Positions 34,290 to 47,522 are shown, counted from the first letter of the stretch. The stretch: 64,000 nucleotides of DNA from Wolfiporia cocos (GCA_029448655.1 JACCLO010000001.1:5225745-5289744), one strand, 5' to 3'. Program-made: numbers and translations. Notes: generated by a model from the letters alone, not told the origin.

Positions 34290-37200
34290 TGTCACAGATT
34301 TATCTGGGGCTTACAGCATTTTTCCTACGATTATAGCAATTTACCTGGGATTTATACGTCTACCTACAAGTTATCTACGGGTTAACTCCCATTGCCACCA
34401 CGACAAGCTCTTAACTGGGCTTATCACCACATGACTAGCTTACATAACGCTACGGCACCTTCCGGTCCAATAGCATAGTATAGCTACGTCATATAGGTCT
34501 CGCCCGACAGAGCAAGACCAAGCCACGTCATAGATCGTAGATCATAATGATAGGCCGAGCGCGGCACGCTCGCATAATAATGTCCACATGTACAAACAGT
34601 GCCTCGCGGCCTTGTACTATTGGGTCGGCCTTCCCGGCTTCCCATCGCCATAAGATCCTAGATCACAATGGCATCTCAGGCGCGCCACGCCTTCGCATAA
34701 TAATGGCAACACGGCCAAATAGCACTATATTAGCATCAAGGCAATATCGCTATAGGCTACGGCCTTCTCGGCCTCTCACGGACTCGGCGTTCCCCAAGTC
34801 CCGGGCTTCTGCCATCACGGCGTTGCCCAAACACCGGTCCTCGCCTCACGGCTAAGACCACCATATGTTCCGGTAACCTTCCGGTCCGGACATATCACAT
34901 GCTACGGTGCCTGCTGGCCCAATAGCATTACGACCTCGGCGTTCCGCCTTGGTCAGCACACGATGACCGGCCAATCGCCATTATACCGCACGGTATCCGG
35001 CAACCGGCATCCCTTATACCCGGGCTGCGCCCGTCTTCACATGTCCATCTAACGATGAGACCACACGCTCTCTCTTTTACCATTGGCTCGGCCATTACCG
35101 GCGGGTCACGGCCTTTGTAGAGTAGTCGTATCACTTGGTCGCCCTTATGGCAACCAAGCCCACACTCCTTATCGGGCATGCACTATACAGTAGCACATGA
35201 CCCGTTAAATATATGTATATAAGTAGGGCCTTGACGGCCTATAACTTTAGTTCTATTCTTCTCGGCGTACGCCGTAGAAGAACCTTCCACCTACTACCGC
35301 GTCTGATAACCTCTACCTCACCTCGTCGCCTTAGTTTATCGCAAGGATACTGGCGTGGTGAGTCCCACAGAGCCATCTGTGTCATAAGAATAGAACTACC
35401 TACCCCCCTGCGCCTCCTTAACTGGTGGCGCCTGGGTTTTTCCTCCTACAGGTGTCTGAGATAGCGCAGGGGCCGCTACTCTCCTGCAAAGGGGATGTAT
35501 GCTCCGTGGTTGTGGATATGGGATACATCGGCGGCGGGCTTAGCGGCCTGCTGCCACCCAGTGGGGCGCTGCTTGCCTAATCAGCAGCATGCGTCCTGCG
35601 AACCCGGACTCCAGGGTTAAGGAGAGGCGCCGGCTTCCTGACAAGGTTGCTGGTGCCAGCGGTTGAGACCCGCCTATTGGGAAAAGGGGACCGTCTGCCT
35701 GTGTGCGCGCAACCCCCTGTCTTGGCAATCCCTGTTCAGGGACCCAACACTACCAGTAGGATCCCCATAGGGATATGCGCTTCGGCGTATTCCCTTAGTT
35801 GGGTGTGGGAATCTTCCAAAGCCGCCCCCCAGGCGTAAGGGGCCCGCTTGGGATCTCCTTCGGGGAATCCAAGTGGTGAGGCGGTGAGACTCGCAAGGTC
35901 AAGCCGGCCGAGGTCACTCGCGGTAGCCAATAGCGTAAGTCCTACGGGCAGCTCGGCGTGCGAGCCTGGGTTAAACCGAGTTGGGGCCCCACCGGAAGCA
36001 TGCGGCGTTGCCCACCATCTTTGATGTGTGGAGCGCTCGTGAATGCGCGATCTTAGATCGACGGATGGTTTTTTAGCCCTGATGTGACACCCAGGTGGCT
36101 ATAGATGGCAAGCCTTACCACTAAAGCGTGGACCGGTCGCGGTGTAATACTGCGACCACTTTCCAGCTCATCTCCGCGAGGAAATGGGCTGTGTATCCTA
36201 TTCCCAACCATGTGACCCAGCCTGTCAAGCGCTGGCAGTCACCGACTCTCTTTCTAGAAGGAAGTCGCGCGCTTCGATGAAGACACCTGTCGGCTAACTT
36301 CCGCGCGGCGTCCTGACAAGGGCGCCCCTAACCATGCCCCCGTTCTTCTTGTGTTAGACATGACCACTCAGCGTTGATCGCTGATGACGAGCTCTCTTTC
36401 AGGTACCCTGGTATCCCAGTCCAAAAGTAGATAAATATGTAGTTTTAGCGGCGGCTCCTAATAGCTTACTTACCTTGTAAAGTAGCTTAGAAACCGTCCA
36501 ATAGCATTTGTATTCGCCTCTGGAAATCCTGCGTCACCTGCTGGTTCCCAGGTTATCTAGCCTGGTTAAGGTCGCCTATGTACATAAAAGGCAACCTTTA
36601 CGTCTTACGGGTACACTTAGTCAATCGAAGAACGATACTAGTACCTGTTCCCTTAGACGTAGGATCGCGTACGCTTGGCAAATATATGCTTATAACTATC
36701 ATTACTATGGGAATGCCTAAGTACCAAGTCGATTAGGATTCACATAATCCGTCGGCGCCCGTTTGACTTCAGTCTTCGCTCCTGAAAAGGGGATTCGGGT
36801 TATTGAGCATCTGTCATCTGGTCACATGTCATAAGAACCTTTGAACGGGGGCACCCCTTCCGGTAATGGAATTCCTGACAAGGAAATTACCATCCGTTTG
36901 GGAAGAGACGTCTGACAAGCGTCTATAAATAATTGGGTACAGCGCTGTTTCCACCAGCCACCCACGTACAAACAGATCGCAACAAGATTACTCCATTGAA
37001 TCTTGCAATCTGGGTTAGAGGAAAGGAAAACAAGGGACACACGCTATTGATACGCGTTCCCTTGAAGTGTAGCGGAGGCCGCAAGGCTTCTAGAATCACA
37101 CTTCATTCGGCATTCTCGCACAATCGCCGAATCCACACCGGTTTCCAACCGGTTCCCCCCCTGTATTGAAATCGACAATTTCGCACGCCACTCGCAAAAT

Positions 37201-40200
37201 TCGTCACGAGGCTCGCTACCTCACCTTTGATTTCACTTCGATTCAACTTTTCTCTGTGGGGAGAATAACCGAATTCGAAAAATACACCTTAGCAAATTCA
37301 ATGCGATCGTCCGCAAAAGGTCTCGAAGAAGCACTCGAAAACTTCCAGAGATAACAAGGGAGCCCCCCTTATTAGGACAATCAAGCCGATTTGGCAATCG
37401 GTTATCATTTATTTGCTTGGTTTACGGAAACCTACGCCGTCGAGACGCGTAATAAATAAATCCGGATCTGTATCCTTACGACAAGAAAGGATTACATCTC
37501 GTCACTACATCGAATATGGGCCTGGAAAACCCTTCGATTCCGACAAACTAGGGCTTGGAAACCTTAGTATAAAAATCTGGTCGCATATGCGAGCGACTAC
37601 TGGATACAGCCTTATATGGATATACGACAAGAATACCTTAGGCCCACATCCACCCACCCTTATCTGGGTATAGAGGCGGTTTAACCTCTTTAAAAACCAA
37701 AACCATCTGGATAGGTTTGATCGGGAGATCAAACGTGAAAGAGGGGGTGGAAACCCTAATTTCGCACCTAGGACCTTAACAAGTCCACTATCCCACGCTT
37801 ACAAATGTACCTTACGGTCATTAAAGCAACAAACGACATGCACTAAGAGGCCTGATTACCCTCATTCATGCTCGTACTGTCCTATTCGTATATGGACGAT
37901 AACCCTGTAATAGGAATATAGTAGCTATCTATCCAATAGCGAAATATATCCTCCCCCACGATCATCCCAGTTCCCACGCTTACAATGTCATACTCAATCG
38001 AAGAACGACTTTAACGACATACAAGCACATTGGAAACTACCGTCATCGCCACCACGTGACTTTAGCCCTTACGGGATATACCTTTACGAGACAACTCCTG
38101 ACAAGGATGTATGTTCTCACGGTTACCCAATAAGGCCTCACTACGGCAACGACACTACAGTCTAGGGAATACAATCATAAGCATTGACCATAATGCACAA
38201 TGATTAGTACCTATGCTATGGGGTTTTACACGAGAAGCCTACTCGTTAATAAATAGTGCATACAACCACGAAGGCACAGCTTCATTCCGGAACTTACGAC
38301 TCCGAAGAGATCGCTACATTGAAGCAATCTAACTAGGGGACACAACCCCTGTAACAAATGGGCATTGACAAATGTCACACGCTTAGTACTTGCGATACTA
38401 GGGAGGCGACGCCTCATAAACGTTCATAAGGCGACGTCCTTTAATAACCGTTCAATCGCATAAGTCGTACAAAGTAGGATTACCCCTGTACAAGCACAAA
38501 GCCTAAGACACCCGCCACGCAAATGAAGGAACTTGCAATCCCTTTCACTGCTAGGCAATAGACGTCGAAAAAGCACCGCTATGCTACATTCAATGGGTAC
38601 TACGCATAAGCAACATATCCGCCAAAGGGCTCGAAGAGACACTAGAAAATCTCCAGAGCTAACAGTGAAGCCCTCACTCTAAGGAATATCGCACAATGCT
38701 ATCCGAAACACGTACAACGACACAATGCACCCTCCAATACGCTTGGCAAGCTATTAGGAGTACAGATTACTAGTAGACTCAAAGGCACTATATGAGGAAC
38801 ATTTCCATATCGCCTTCTACTACGAGTAACGTCATAAGCAAAAGCAACAATCCGCACAAGGTCGCGAAAAGGCACTTGAACACCTTCAGCGATAACAGGA
38901 GAGCCCCTCCTTCTAGGATCCGCGTGCACAATGACAATACACTCTAGTAATACGACTACAATTCCCAAACAACGGCATTTGACCTTTCGGTCATCACGCG
39001 TTGATAATCGCTAGTAACGGCATTTAGCACTTCGCTATCACGCGTTACAAATCAATAAGGAATAAATCGCCTTCCACGCTCAGGCTCCATCCACAAGTCC
39101 TGAAACTCCCATTTATCCCTGTTCAATTGACAAAATTGAAGCAGCACCATAACGGCATTTGACACATCGTCATCACGCGTTATACCGCTCTTGGGACGTA
39201 CATAATGAGGAATAGTTTCATCAGGGACGATGAAACCTAAAGCGGGGGTAATGTCACAGATTTATCTGGGGCTTACAGCATTTTTCCTACGATTATAGCA
39301 ATTTACCTGGGATTTATACGTCTACCTACAAGTTATCTACGGGTTAACTCCCATTGCCACCACGACAAGCTCTTAACTGGGCTTATCACCACATGACTAG
39401 CTTACATAACGCTACGGCACCTTCCGGTCCAATAGCATAGTATAGCTACGTCATATAGGTCTCGCCCGACAGAGCAAGACCAAGCCACGTCATAGATCGT
39501 AGATCATAATGATAGGCCGAGCGCGGCACGCTCGCATAATAATGTCCACATGTACAAACAGTGCCTCGCGGCCTTGTACTATTGGGTCGGCCTTCCCGGC
39601 TTCCCATCGCCATAAGATCCTAGATCACAATGGCATCTCAGGCGCGCCACGCCTTCGCATAATAATGGCAACACGGCCAAATAGCACTATATTAGCATCA
39701 AGGCAATATCGCTATAGGCTACGGCCTTCTCGGCCTCTCACGGACTCGGCGTTCCCCAAGTCCCGGGCTTCTGCCATCACGGCGTTGCCCAAACACCGGT
39801 CCTCGCCTCACGGCTAAGACCACCATATGTTCCGGTAACCTTCCGGTCCGGACATATCACATGCTACGGTGCCTGCTGGCCCAATAGCATTACGACCTCG
39901 GCGTTCCGCCTTGGTCAGCACACGATGACCGGCCAATCGCCATTATACCGCACGGTATCCGGCAACCGGCATCCCTTATACCCGGGCTGCGCCCGTCTTC
40001 ACATGTCCATCTAACGATGAGACCACACGCTCTCTCTTTTACCATTGGCTCGGCCATTACCGGCGGGTCACGGCCTTTGTAGAGTAGTCGTATCACTTGG
40101 TCGCCCTTATGGCAACCAAGCCCACACTCCTTATCGGGCATGCACTATACAGTAGCACATGACCCGTTAAATATATGTATATAAGTAGGGCCTTGACGGC

Positions 40201-40346
40201 CTATAACTTTAGTTCTATTCTTCTCGGCGTACGCCGTAGAAGAACCTTCCACCTACTACCGCGTCTGATAACCTCTACCTCACCTCGTCGCCTTAGTTTA
40301 TCGCAAGGATACTGGCGTGGTGAGTCCCACAGAGCCATCTGTGTCA
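34290..40346 (+). mobile_element. Large coding-poor LTR element D (LARD-like)
   Basis: 6057 bp. LTRs of 1095 bp at 34290-35384 and 39252-40346 read as identical; target duplication 'cggta' (34285-34289, 40347-40351). Primer-binding position 'taagaatagaactacc' follows the 5' LTR and a tract 'aagcgggggtaa' precedes the 3' LTR. The 3.9-kb interior has no gag or pol motif in any frame. It is probably mobilised in trans by an autonomous relative whose solo LTRs are at 8939 and 28075. Confidence 0.93.
36480..39240 (+). repeat. Degenerate internal repeats of element D
   Basis: Three diverged copies (about 37290-37380, 38610-38690, 38845-38920) of a segment that in one frame reads like KGLEEALENFQR, KGLEETLENLQS and QGREKALEHLQR, each followed by a stop and 'agcccc.c...agga'. 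Separately, three copies of 'aacggcatttgac...tcatcacgcgtta' lie at 38960-39185. These look like the eroded remains of an ancestral repeated coding region. Confidence 0.5.
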
Positions 40347-40904
40347 CGGTACGCCCCCAGACTAGCAAGTAATAGAGAAGAGACAAGGTGGAATGCAATG
40401 AATAGGAGCCCCCACGCCCAAGTAGGACGCAGCAGGCTTTGTCGTCAAGGACCCTGCACGCGAAGACAAGCAGCAGAGGGATAAGAAAGAGGTGACCAGG
40501 GGACACGCCCCCTAGGCCAAAATCTTAAGTCTGAGGAGTAGCCTCAGACGTCGCCAGTATATATACATGTAGGAGACCTCTAGCTAAAGACCTTTTGTCT
40601 ACCCTAAAGTGACGGTCTGTGCGCATCAGGATCATGTGTCTACAGTAGGTAACTAGGTAACGCCCATGTGACGAGGTAACTACCGTGACTCTAGATATAA
40701 CAACGTGACCTGTATAGATAACGAGATAAGATGAAGACTTATCTACCTATGCACGTGATACCGCCAGCGTCGGTCTAACAAGCCTAAAAATCGGAATAAA
40801 AAGCGCAAAAATAAGGGGAAAATCACAAATTATTTCTTGTGACACTAATCCACGCGACGGCAACCGATGTCGAGGTCCAATGCACTCCCTTCAACTTCAT
40901 CGTG

Positions 40905-41215
40905 AGAGGGCCCAGTTCGATATCTGGCTGTTTAGAGCAGAATGACACAAAGTTTCACGACGTCGACTTCTGCACCCTCGTCCGTCCAGCTATGTCGGAC
41001 GCGGACGTCCACCACTGAGTCAGGTCACATGATGCGCTAGACGCCCACCCAGCGGTGGACATCCGCGTCCGACATGGTCGGTCGCCCGCACCTGTCGACT
41101 TTGAGCTTGCCAACTTTTTAGCGGTCCTCCCTAGACGCCCACCCAGCGGTGGACATCCGCGTCCGACATGGTCGGTCGCCCACGCCTGTCGACTTTGAGC
41201 TCGCCAACTTAAACG
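40905..41215. repeat. Class A palindrome cluster 3' of X copy 1
   Basis: A full palindrome (about 40979-41075, loop 'caggtcacatgatgcg') and a half unit (about 41130-41180), with the tail complement at 40905-40975. Inverted partner of 20395-20690. Confidence 0.75.
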
Positions 41216-41304
41216 GTCCGATCGACTGGCCAGCACATGCGCTCTCACCAGATAATACAGGTCCTCGTAATTCAAAATAAAATTCCCTATACCCCCATCT
41301 CAGC

Positions 41305-44300
41305 TCAGGCAACCTCCATTCCCCTCTCTTCCTCGTCCTCTTCCTCATCCTCATTCTCGTCCTCCCGACCGCGATCACGCCCACGACCACGCCCACGACC
41401 TCTCCTTTCGTCCTCGTCGCTCGATTCCAGGTCCACCGAACGTGGCAGCAGCGTGACCGCGAATCGAGCCGGATTGAAGTACCGCGAGTTCAATAGGATC
41501 CACACCCCTCCTCCCGTGTGGTCTTCCGGAAGGATGTGCTGCGTCGTCGTCGTCTGCCGCTTCCTCGCCTTCCACATCCTCTCCTCGCTCGCATCGGGCA
41601 CCCACCACAGCGTACTAAATCACTCCCTAAACGCCATCCGGATCCGCTCCGCACCGTGTCCAGGCTCCAGCCGCGTCATCAACCGCTGGTACCTCTGCAG
41701 GTACAGGCACGATCGCCAATTCTGAGAGTTGGCAGGCACCTGATATCCCTTGGGTGGGAAGAACCGTTCGAAGACCCGGTTCTTCCAGTCCATCGCCCTC
41801 TGCGTCACTTTCCAGACCACATGCGTGAACGGCAGCGCGAACGTCTGGAAATGCTTTGCCTCCACGTGCCGCCGCTCGCGCTTGCTCACTCAACGTCACG
41901 TACGACGGGTTGCTCCGTCCTCGCCGGTTCGGGCTCTGGTCCACGATGTCCGACAGCATCTGAAACCATATCTTCGACACCTGCTTGTCTAGCTCCCGCA
42001 CCTCCTCCGCCTCCGCGTGTCGTGGGAGAACGACGTTCCTCGCCACCTCCGCCCCATCCAACATCATGGGCGCCGTCGTCTGCCGGAACCTGAGGTTCAA
42101 CCCGTCCAGTCCCATGTTTGTCACAAGAAATCCCGGAATAAAGGGGTTCCCTGATCAATTATTCACCTTTATTCTCCAGATATTCGCTACGTTATACCTA
42201 GCCGCCCGGGACTGCACGTGCATGGGAAAGCAGATAAGTCTTCTCATATCTTATCTCTTACATAGGTCACGTGGTACGTCACTGGAGTCACGATCGTTAC
42301 TTAGTCATGTGCAGCGTAGTCACAGTGTGCACAGACCACGCCATTAGGGCAGGTCTTGTAGCTATAGGAGTCTGCGTCCACATGTATATATACTAGGTAG
42401 CGTTCTGAGGTACTCCTCAGAACTTATCTTCTCATCGTTGGGGGCGCGTCCCCTGGCAACCTTTCAATACACTCTGCCTGCTTGTCTCTTGCGTGCAGGG
42501 TCCTAGTCGACAAAGCCTGCTACGTCCTACTTGGGCGTGGGGGCCTCTATTCATTACATCCATCTTGTCTTCTATTCCTTTACCTGCTAGTCTGTGCAAT
42601 ACGGCAGGGCTCCTCAACAGGAGCGCCTTCTTGTTCTCCGCCATAGGAGGGTGGGGGGCTATTGGAGTTAGGGATAGGGCGGATATAGAGGTTCCCCGCT
42701 GGGGCGGGTGGCACGGTGGTTACCGTGACAATGTTCAACACAGGCAGCTCGTCCCTCCTCAAGTGCTCGATGTCCGTCGTCACCGGTCGCGGATTGTTTG
42801 TCCGAGTCGGGTTCCCCGAACGTGGCTGGCGTGAGAACCCTGTCGCCACCCCGAAGACGGTGGCGAAGTCTTCGGTCGACGAGACCCGGTAGAGCCACAG
42901 CAAGTGGCTGGGCGGCAGCTCGCTCTCCCGCACCTTGCTCAGCCGGTACGTCCGTTGGTCCTCCACGATCCCGGCAATGAAGCACAGCCCCTGCCGGTTG
43001 CGGATGGGCACATAGTGCTCCAGTTCGTCCACCTCATCCTCGAAATCCTCGTCGTCGTCGTCGTCGTCGTCGTCGCCGCGAGTAGGGTCCTCGTCCGCGC
43101 GACAGTACAGAGCTGAACTCTTGACCAGCGTCAGCTCCTCCTCCCTCTCGCCGGCCCGGTAGATGAGCGCGTTGAGCATGTACGTGGCTATCGCACCCAA
43201 CCTCAGGTTCGGGGTCCACATCTGGTGGGCGCGCGGCGCTGAGCTGATGTTGTGGGCCAAGTACAGAAGGCCCGACAGCCTCAAAAACTTGAAGTCCCTG
43301 TCGGCGGACCGGCACGGACAAGAGCCCATCGGTCAGCGCAGCCCACCACGTCGAGAGGTTGAGAGAATCTCACCACCAGAGAGTCGGCGTAATACTGAAG
43401 ATGCCCAGGTCGATGAGCTCACGTGGAAAATGAAGGAGCGTCGCGTCCGCGATGTCGAGCGGAACCCTCAGCTCAAATCGCGCCGTGCCCTCCTGTGGCT
43501 CCATGTTACGGCGTGGGTCCCCCTGACAGGCCATGAACATCTGGCTCATCTTCTCCATGTCGCTGAGCAGGACAGCGATTTTCTCCAGGAACAGGTCGGA
43601 CGGGCCGTGTCGGCGGAAGACCCCCGAGTGCATCTGGTAGGTCGTCGACTTGTCCGTCGTGTAGCAGTTGATGTACACGACCCCGTCCTCCCATCCCAGC
43701 CGCAGCGGCTCGCTCCGGAATCCCGCAAACTCGGTCAGCTGAGAGACCTGATCGCACCAAAAGTGTTTGCCTCCCATGTGTCGCCCGAGGCGCCTCTCCG
43801 GCGCTTGCGGGAGCGCGAATCGGAGCAGGCGCTCGTGAACGTACCTTGTCCACTGAAGCACCCGCCCTCCCTCGCTCACCTCGATGCCGACGTCGACGAA
43901 CCAGTCCCGTCGGTCGATGCGCCCCACGTCAATGATCTCGAGCTGCTCATCCAGCACGATCATCGCCTGCACCGGATCGTCGATCGCGTGCCAGCTGGCG
44001 TTCTTGATGCCCCGCACCTCGTGCATGAAGAACGCATCCCTGAACTCCGGGATCCGGTTCATCTCCCCCATCATCTCGATGGCGAAAGCCTCGAGGTATT
44101 CCCAGGGGATGTCCCGGCTGCTGAAGTGGAGCTGCCCGTTCCTCCCCTGGCACTGGGTATACGCCGCGGCATAGCTGACCGGCCAATGGGCACCGGACTC
44201 CGGCACGATGGCGAGGACGGCGGGACAGACGCACCGGTTGTAGAGCGTCGCGAGAAGCTCGCTGTCGACCGGATTCACCTCGTGAGACTTGTACAGTCTG

Positions 44301-44855
44301 GGGAAAAAAAAGCCGCGTCTGCTGCCGATGGCCCACCTTGCAGAACCCGACATTGGGGATCTTGTGCACCTCCACGTGGGTCAGCACACCCTACACGGGA
44401 CCGGAGGGGGACCGGGCAATAAGAAACGGCGGAAAATAACAAGCAACGTCGCCGGTCAGCACCGAGCGGTCCCATCCAAGATGCTCGCTCACCCCAATAT
44501 CGATTGGCCTCTTGAGATGGACGGTCGTGGTCAGCGTGTCCTTGAAGCTGGGCACGGGAAACACCGCGGCAGGGACCTTGAAAGGCAGGTCCCGGGAGAA
44601 GCCGATGACGGAATCGAAGTCCCTGTGCACTTGCGGGTTGTGGCAGCGACTCAGGCCCTCACACACGTACATTGGATTGAGGAAGATCCGCTGAGTCTGT
44701 CCGCTCTCAGCATCCCTCCAGCGTCCCGCGAGGCAGTAGTCGAGGAACGCCTTTTCACCGTCCCTTCGCAGAATGTCACGAGCGGTGTCGACGAAGCTGG
44801 CCAAGTGGATGTTCGCCATGGGCAAGGCTTCGTCGGGAAAACCGTAGACCTCCAT
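41305..44855 (-). pseudogene. Gene X, module 1 copy: unrecognised large protein, disrupted
   Basis: Minus-strand gene, convergent with SNF2 copy 1. Likely exons: 44855-44493 (starts MEVYGFPDEALPMANIH), 44390-44337, from about 44303 to 43374, and from 43297 onward. Solo LTR E (42119-42730) interrupts ..LPVLN|MGLDGLN in frame. Defects: an apparent one-base frameshift at the A8 run 44304-44311 (or a 39-nt intron that does not keep frame), a one-base frameshift near 41889, and a TGA at 41620-41622 where the paralogue has Gly. The protein has a poly-Asp run from a GTC/GAC repeat (43050-43078) and an acidic RG-rich tail. Conserved with copy 2: PSYVTL, a FFPPKGYQV-like segment, YQRLM, LWW.PD and LPED. 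No known domain identified; function unknown. Confidence 0.7.
42119..42730 (+). mobile_element. Solo LTR, family E, inside gene X copy 1
   Basis: 612 bp, TGTCACAAGAAATCCCGG... to ...CCGTGACA, target duplication 'atgtt' (42114-42118, 42731-42735). Antisense to gene X. Very similar to the LTR at 1701-2309. Confidence 0.94.
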
Positions 44856-46159
44856 GGCAATAGAAGAGAGTGCACTTTCAGCAAAGGCAGCCGTGAAGAC
44901 ACACTCAGAATGGGCAGTAAACAGGGCAGGGGGCAGACAATCTGGCGGGCTCAAGCCCTCCAGACGGCATAAATGGCGAGGGAGACGGAAGGGCAAGTGG
45001 AAGCCATCAGATACTGATTGAGACCATGCGGGGACTGCGTCGGCTCGCAGCTCGCATCAGCAACCATTCAATGAAGGTCGCATCATCCCGCCTCGGTGAG
45101 GCCCGTCAAGGCCGATCAAGGCTGGTTTGGCGAGCCGTCACCATGCAGGGAACAGGATCAGGGATCAGGGTCATCAGGGCGATCGATGTCAGGGACATCC
45201 ACATCAGGGCATCCACATGCAGTTAGGTGGTCAGTAAGGCCCAGGGCACCAAAAGTGGCATGGAAGGATGCCACCGGTGCGGCTGCAGGCCAGAGACAGA
45301 TGCCGCATACCCGCCGGCCCAGCAAACCAAACGGCGGCGGTGTTGCACCAACACCGAGGCTCAAGTTGAAGATCTCATCGTTCAAGCGAATCTGAAACTG
45401 GACAGGCACGTTTCCGCTTCAAACTCTGCAGAGGTCGGCCAGATCACCCCGAAGCATCCATCACGGCATCTGGGCAAGGCCATTCATATGCGCTCTAACA
45501 ATCCTCTCGACCATGCTCCACCCCAAGAATCTGTCCTGAACAGCATAAGCCCAGGACAAGAAAGGTGGGCAAGCAAGGGCCATACCATGTCAAGCAGGAA
45601 AAGCAAGATGAGAGGCATCAGGGACGGAAGGAGAGTGGACAGAGAAAGCCGGAGAGGAGAAAGAGGAAGGAAAATGGTTTGGGCGTCTATTAGGGCGCCT
45701 AAATTCCCTATATGGTAAATCAATAGCCTTATATGGGCAATGGATGTCAATAATCACTTGCAAATGGGTTTGGCCACCAACAAAGCAGATCCGGCCACCA
45801 TGGACCTACCAAAGCGCTGCATAGCAAGGCTATCCCATTCACATACCACCACAGCAAATTGACCGACCAGGGTTCATTCCCAAGGTCCAGATACCCAACA
45901 AACTGAATTTTAGAGCTCCAAGATGGTCGGTCAGCACTTAAAGCATGTACACGAGAAGCAAAATAATGACGGGAACAAGGCAACGATATGCTGGACACGC
46001 CTCTGAGCACAGACAAAGACATTGGATCTATGGGCAGGCATCACAGATATCTTGAGCAGCAAGCACCAGGCTCTGATTTGCAAAGGTCCCATCTGTAAAT
46101 AACACGGCTTGTAGAACCAGAGCATCTAATTGTCAAGAAGCACCACAGAGGCAAAAGCA
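44856..46159. other. Region upstream of gene X copy 1
   Basis: Contains the presumed promoter and 5' region of X copy 1. Short open frames are present on both strands but none shows family-like sequence or splice structure. Nothing else supported. Confidence 0.4.
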
Positions 46160-46800
46160 ATTCTATCGGAACAAAGGTCAGATCCAACAGGTTGCACGTC
46201 TTGAAAACAGCAGAATAGATCATACCCGAGGCACCTAAAAAGCATCAGAGAGATCGAATCCAACAGATTGTGTAAAACAGCAGAACGGGTCATATTTGGC
46301 ATCTTAAAAGTGGCACAGAGGTCAGAGTCAACAGTTCACACATCTTTAAAACAGCAGAATGGGTCATGCTTGGCCTGGCTTTAAAGTGGTGCAGAGATCA
46401 GATCCAACAGATTGCACATCTTGTGTTTGAGCATCATCTTGACGCACAACAAGTATAACCGACAGTTTTGTGTGCTTTCTCAGATTGTGTTGCGTCTCTC
46501 ATAACACAGCAGGACAGGTTGTATTTGGCTGATCTTACAAGTGGCATAGATGTTGGATCCGATAGGTCATGCAAAACAGCAACAGGCTATTCTTGGAAGC
46601 AACAAGAAAGTCAGATCCAACAGATTGCACATCTTGTGACACGTCAGGGAGTTTCTACTTGGTGCGTCTTAAGAAGATGCTCAAACACAAGTCCAACCAT
46701 TTTGCATGCTTTCTCGGATTGGCCCACCACAAAGTGGCACAGAGGTCAAATCCAACAGATTGCACATCTTGTGAAACATTAGAATAGGTCATTGTTACAG
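46160..46800. repeat. Degenerate tandem repeat, ~65-120 bp units
   Basis: Repeated phrases 'gatccaacagattgcacatc', 'aaaacagcagaa.gggtcat' and 'aagtggcacagaggtc' recur about seven times in direct orientation with variable spacing. No conserved open frame. Confidence 0.7.
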
Positions 46801-47092
46801 GTCGTATACGCGTTCACTATACTTGAGTCGCAAGTATAAATCTTCAGCATCAAGTTGTAGAAACTTGCCATCCGTGCAATACCCCAAGTCAAAAGACTAG
46901 AGAGGCCGTTCGATATTCGGTACACATTAAAGAATATATACAAGTTTAATTACCCACGGCCCCACCACAAATTGTCACTTAAGTGTGATAACTAATAGAA
47001 TAAGGGAAAAACATATTGGATGGAGACATTGTGAGTCCACCCAACCCCCAGGGTGTGTGATCATCCTGCTGCACCTGCCTCTTCATTCTCTG

Positions 47093-47522
47093 TGTCACAA
47101 GAAATGACGGTGTGCCCACACTGTTGATATACGTATATTGGACATTTTGGCGCTATGGGACCGCACGTGCATAGATAGATAAGATCTTTGCTATCTTATC
47201 ATACGGGTCATGTGTTGTCACTCACTAGTAACAGCGTTACTACTACGTTACATAGTTACAGTAGCTGCGCACAGACGTGGGCTTTAGGGCTGGGTTGCTA
47301 GGGCACTGTGCATGTATATAACCTGTAGTGTAGCGTTCTGGGTTCCCCAGAACTAGTATTGTCGGCCTAGGGGGCGTTCCCCTAGGAGTCTACTCAACTT
47401 GCGTGCTGAGGCTCTGCTTCACCGTTGACTACTTGAGGATGCGACGTACGGGAAGATACGTCGTTCTACCTTCGGTATAGGGATAGTATTCCTCTATGCG
47501 GTACGCCTAGATTCTTGTGTCA
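47093..47522 (+). mobile_element. Solo LTR, family I
   Basis: 430 bp, TGTCACAAGAAATGACGG... to ...ATTCTTGTGTCA, target duplication 'ctctg' (47088-47092, 47523-47527). Has 'ggctttagggctggg' and TATA-like 'catgtatataac'. Confidence 0.92.

Larger units (their letters stand above)
34125..40844 (-). mobile_element. Solo LTR, family E variant, interrupted by element D
   Basis: LTR halves 34125-34289 and 40352-40844 make a 658-bp LTR with outer target duplication 'ctaat' (34120-34124, 40845-40849). It shares with the 1701 and 42119 copies the phrases 'ccataggcggagaacaag' and 'cccacgcccaagtaggacgc'. Element D is inserted at 'cggta'. Confidence 0.9.

Noticed and set aside
34547..34855. 102-codon frame repeated at 9468, 28601 and 39509
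   Set aside because: Lies wholly inside family D LTRs; its conservation reflects recent copying of the LTR, not protein function.
35540..35930. Short frames in the 5' interior of element D
   Set aside because: No family-like sequence, no agreement with the gypsy element's gag, and no support from a second copy.
43163..44422. 419-codon plus-strand frame
   Set aside because: Antisense of gene X exons, which match the second X copy on the minus strand; no paralogue supports the plus frame.
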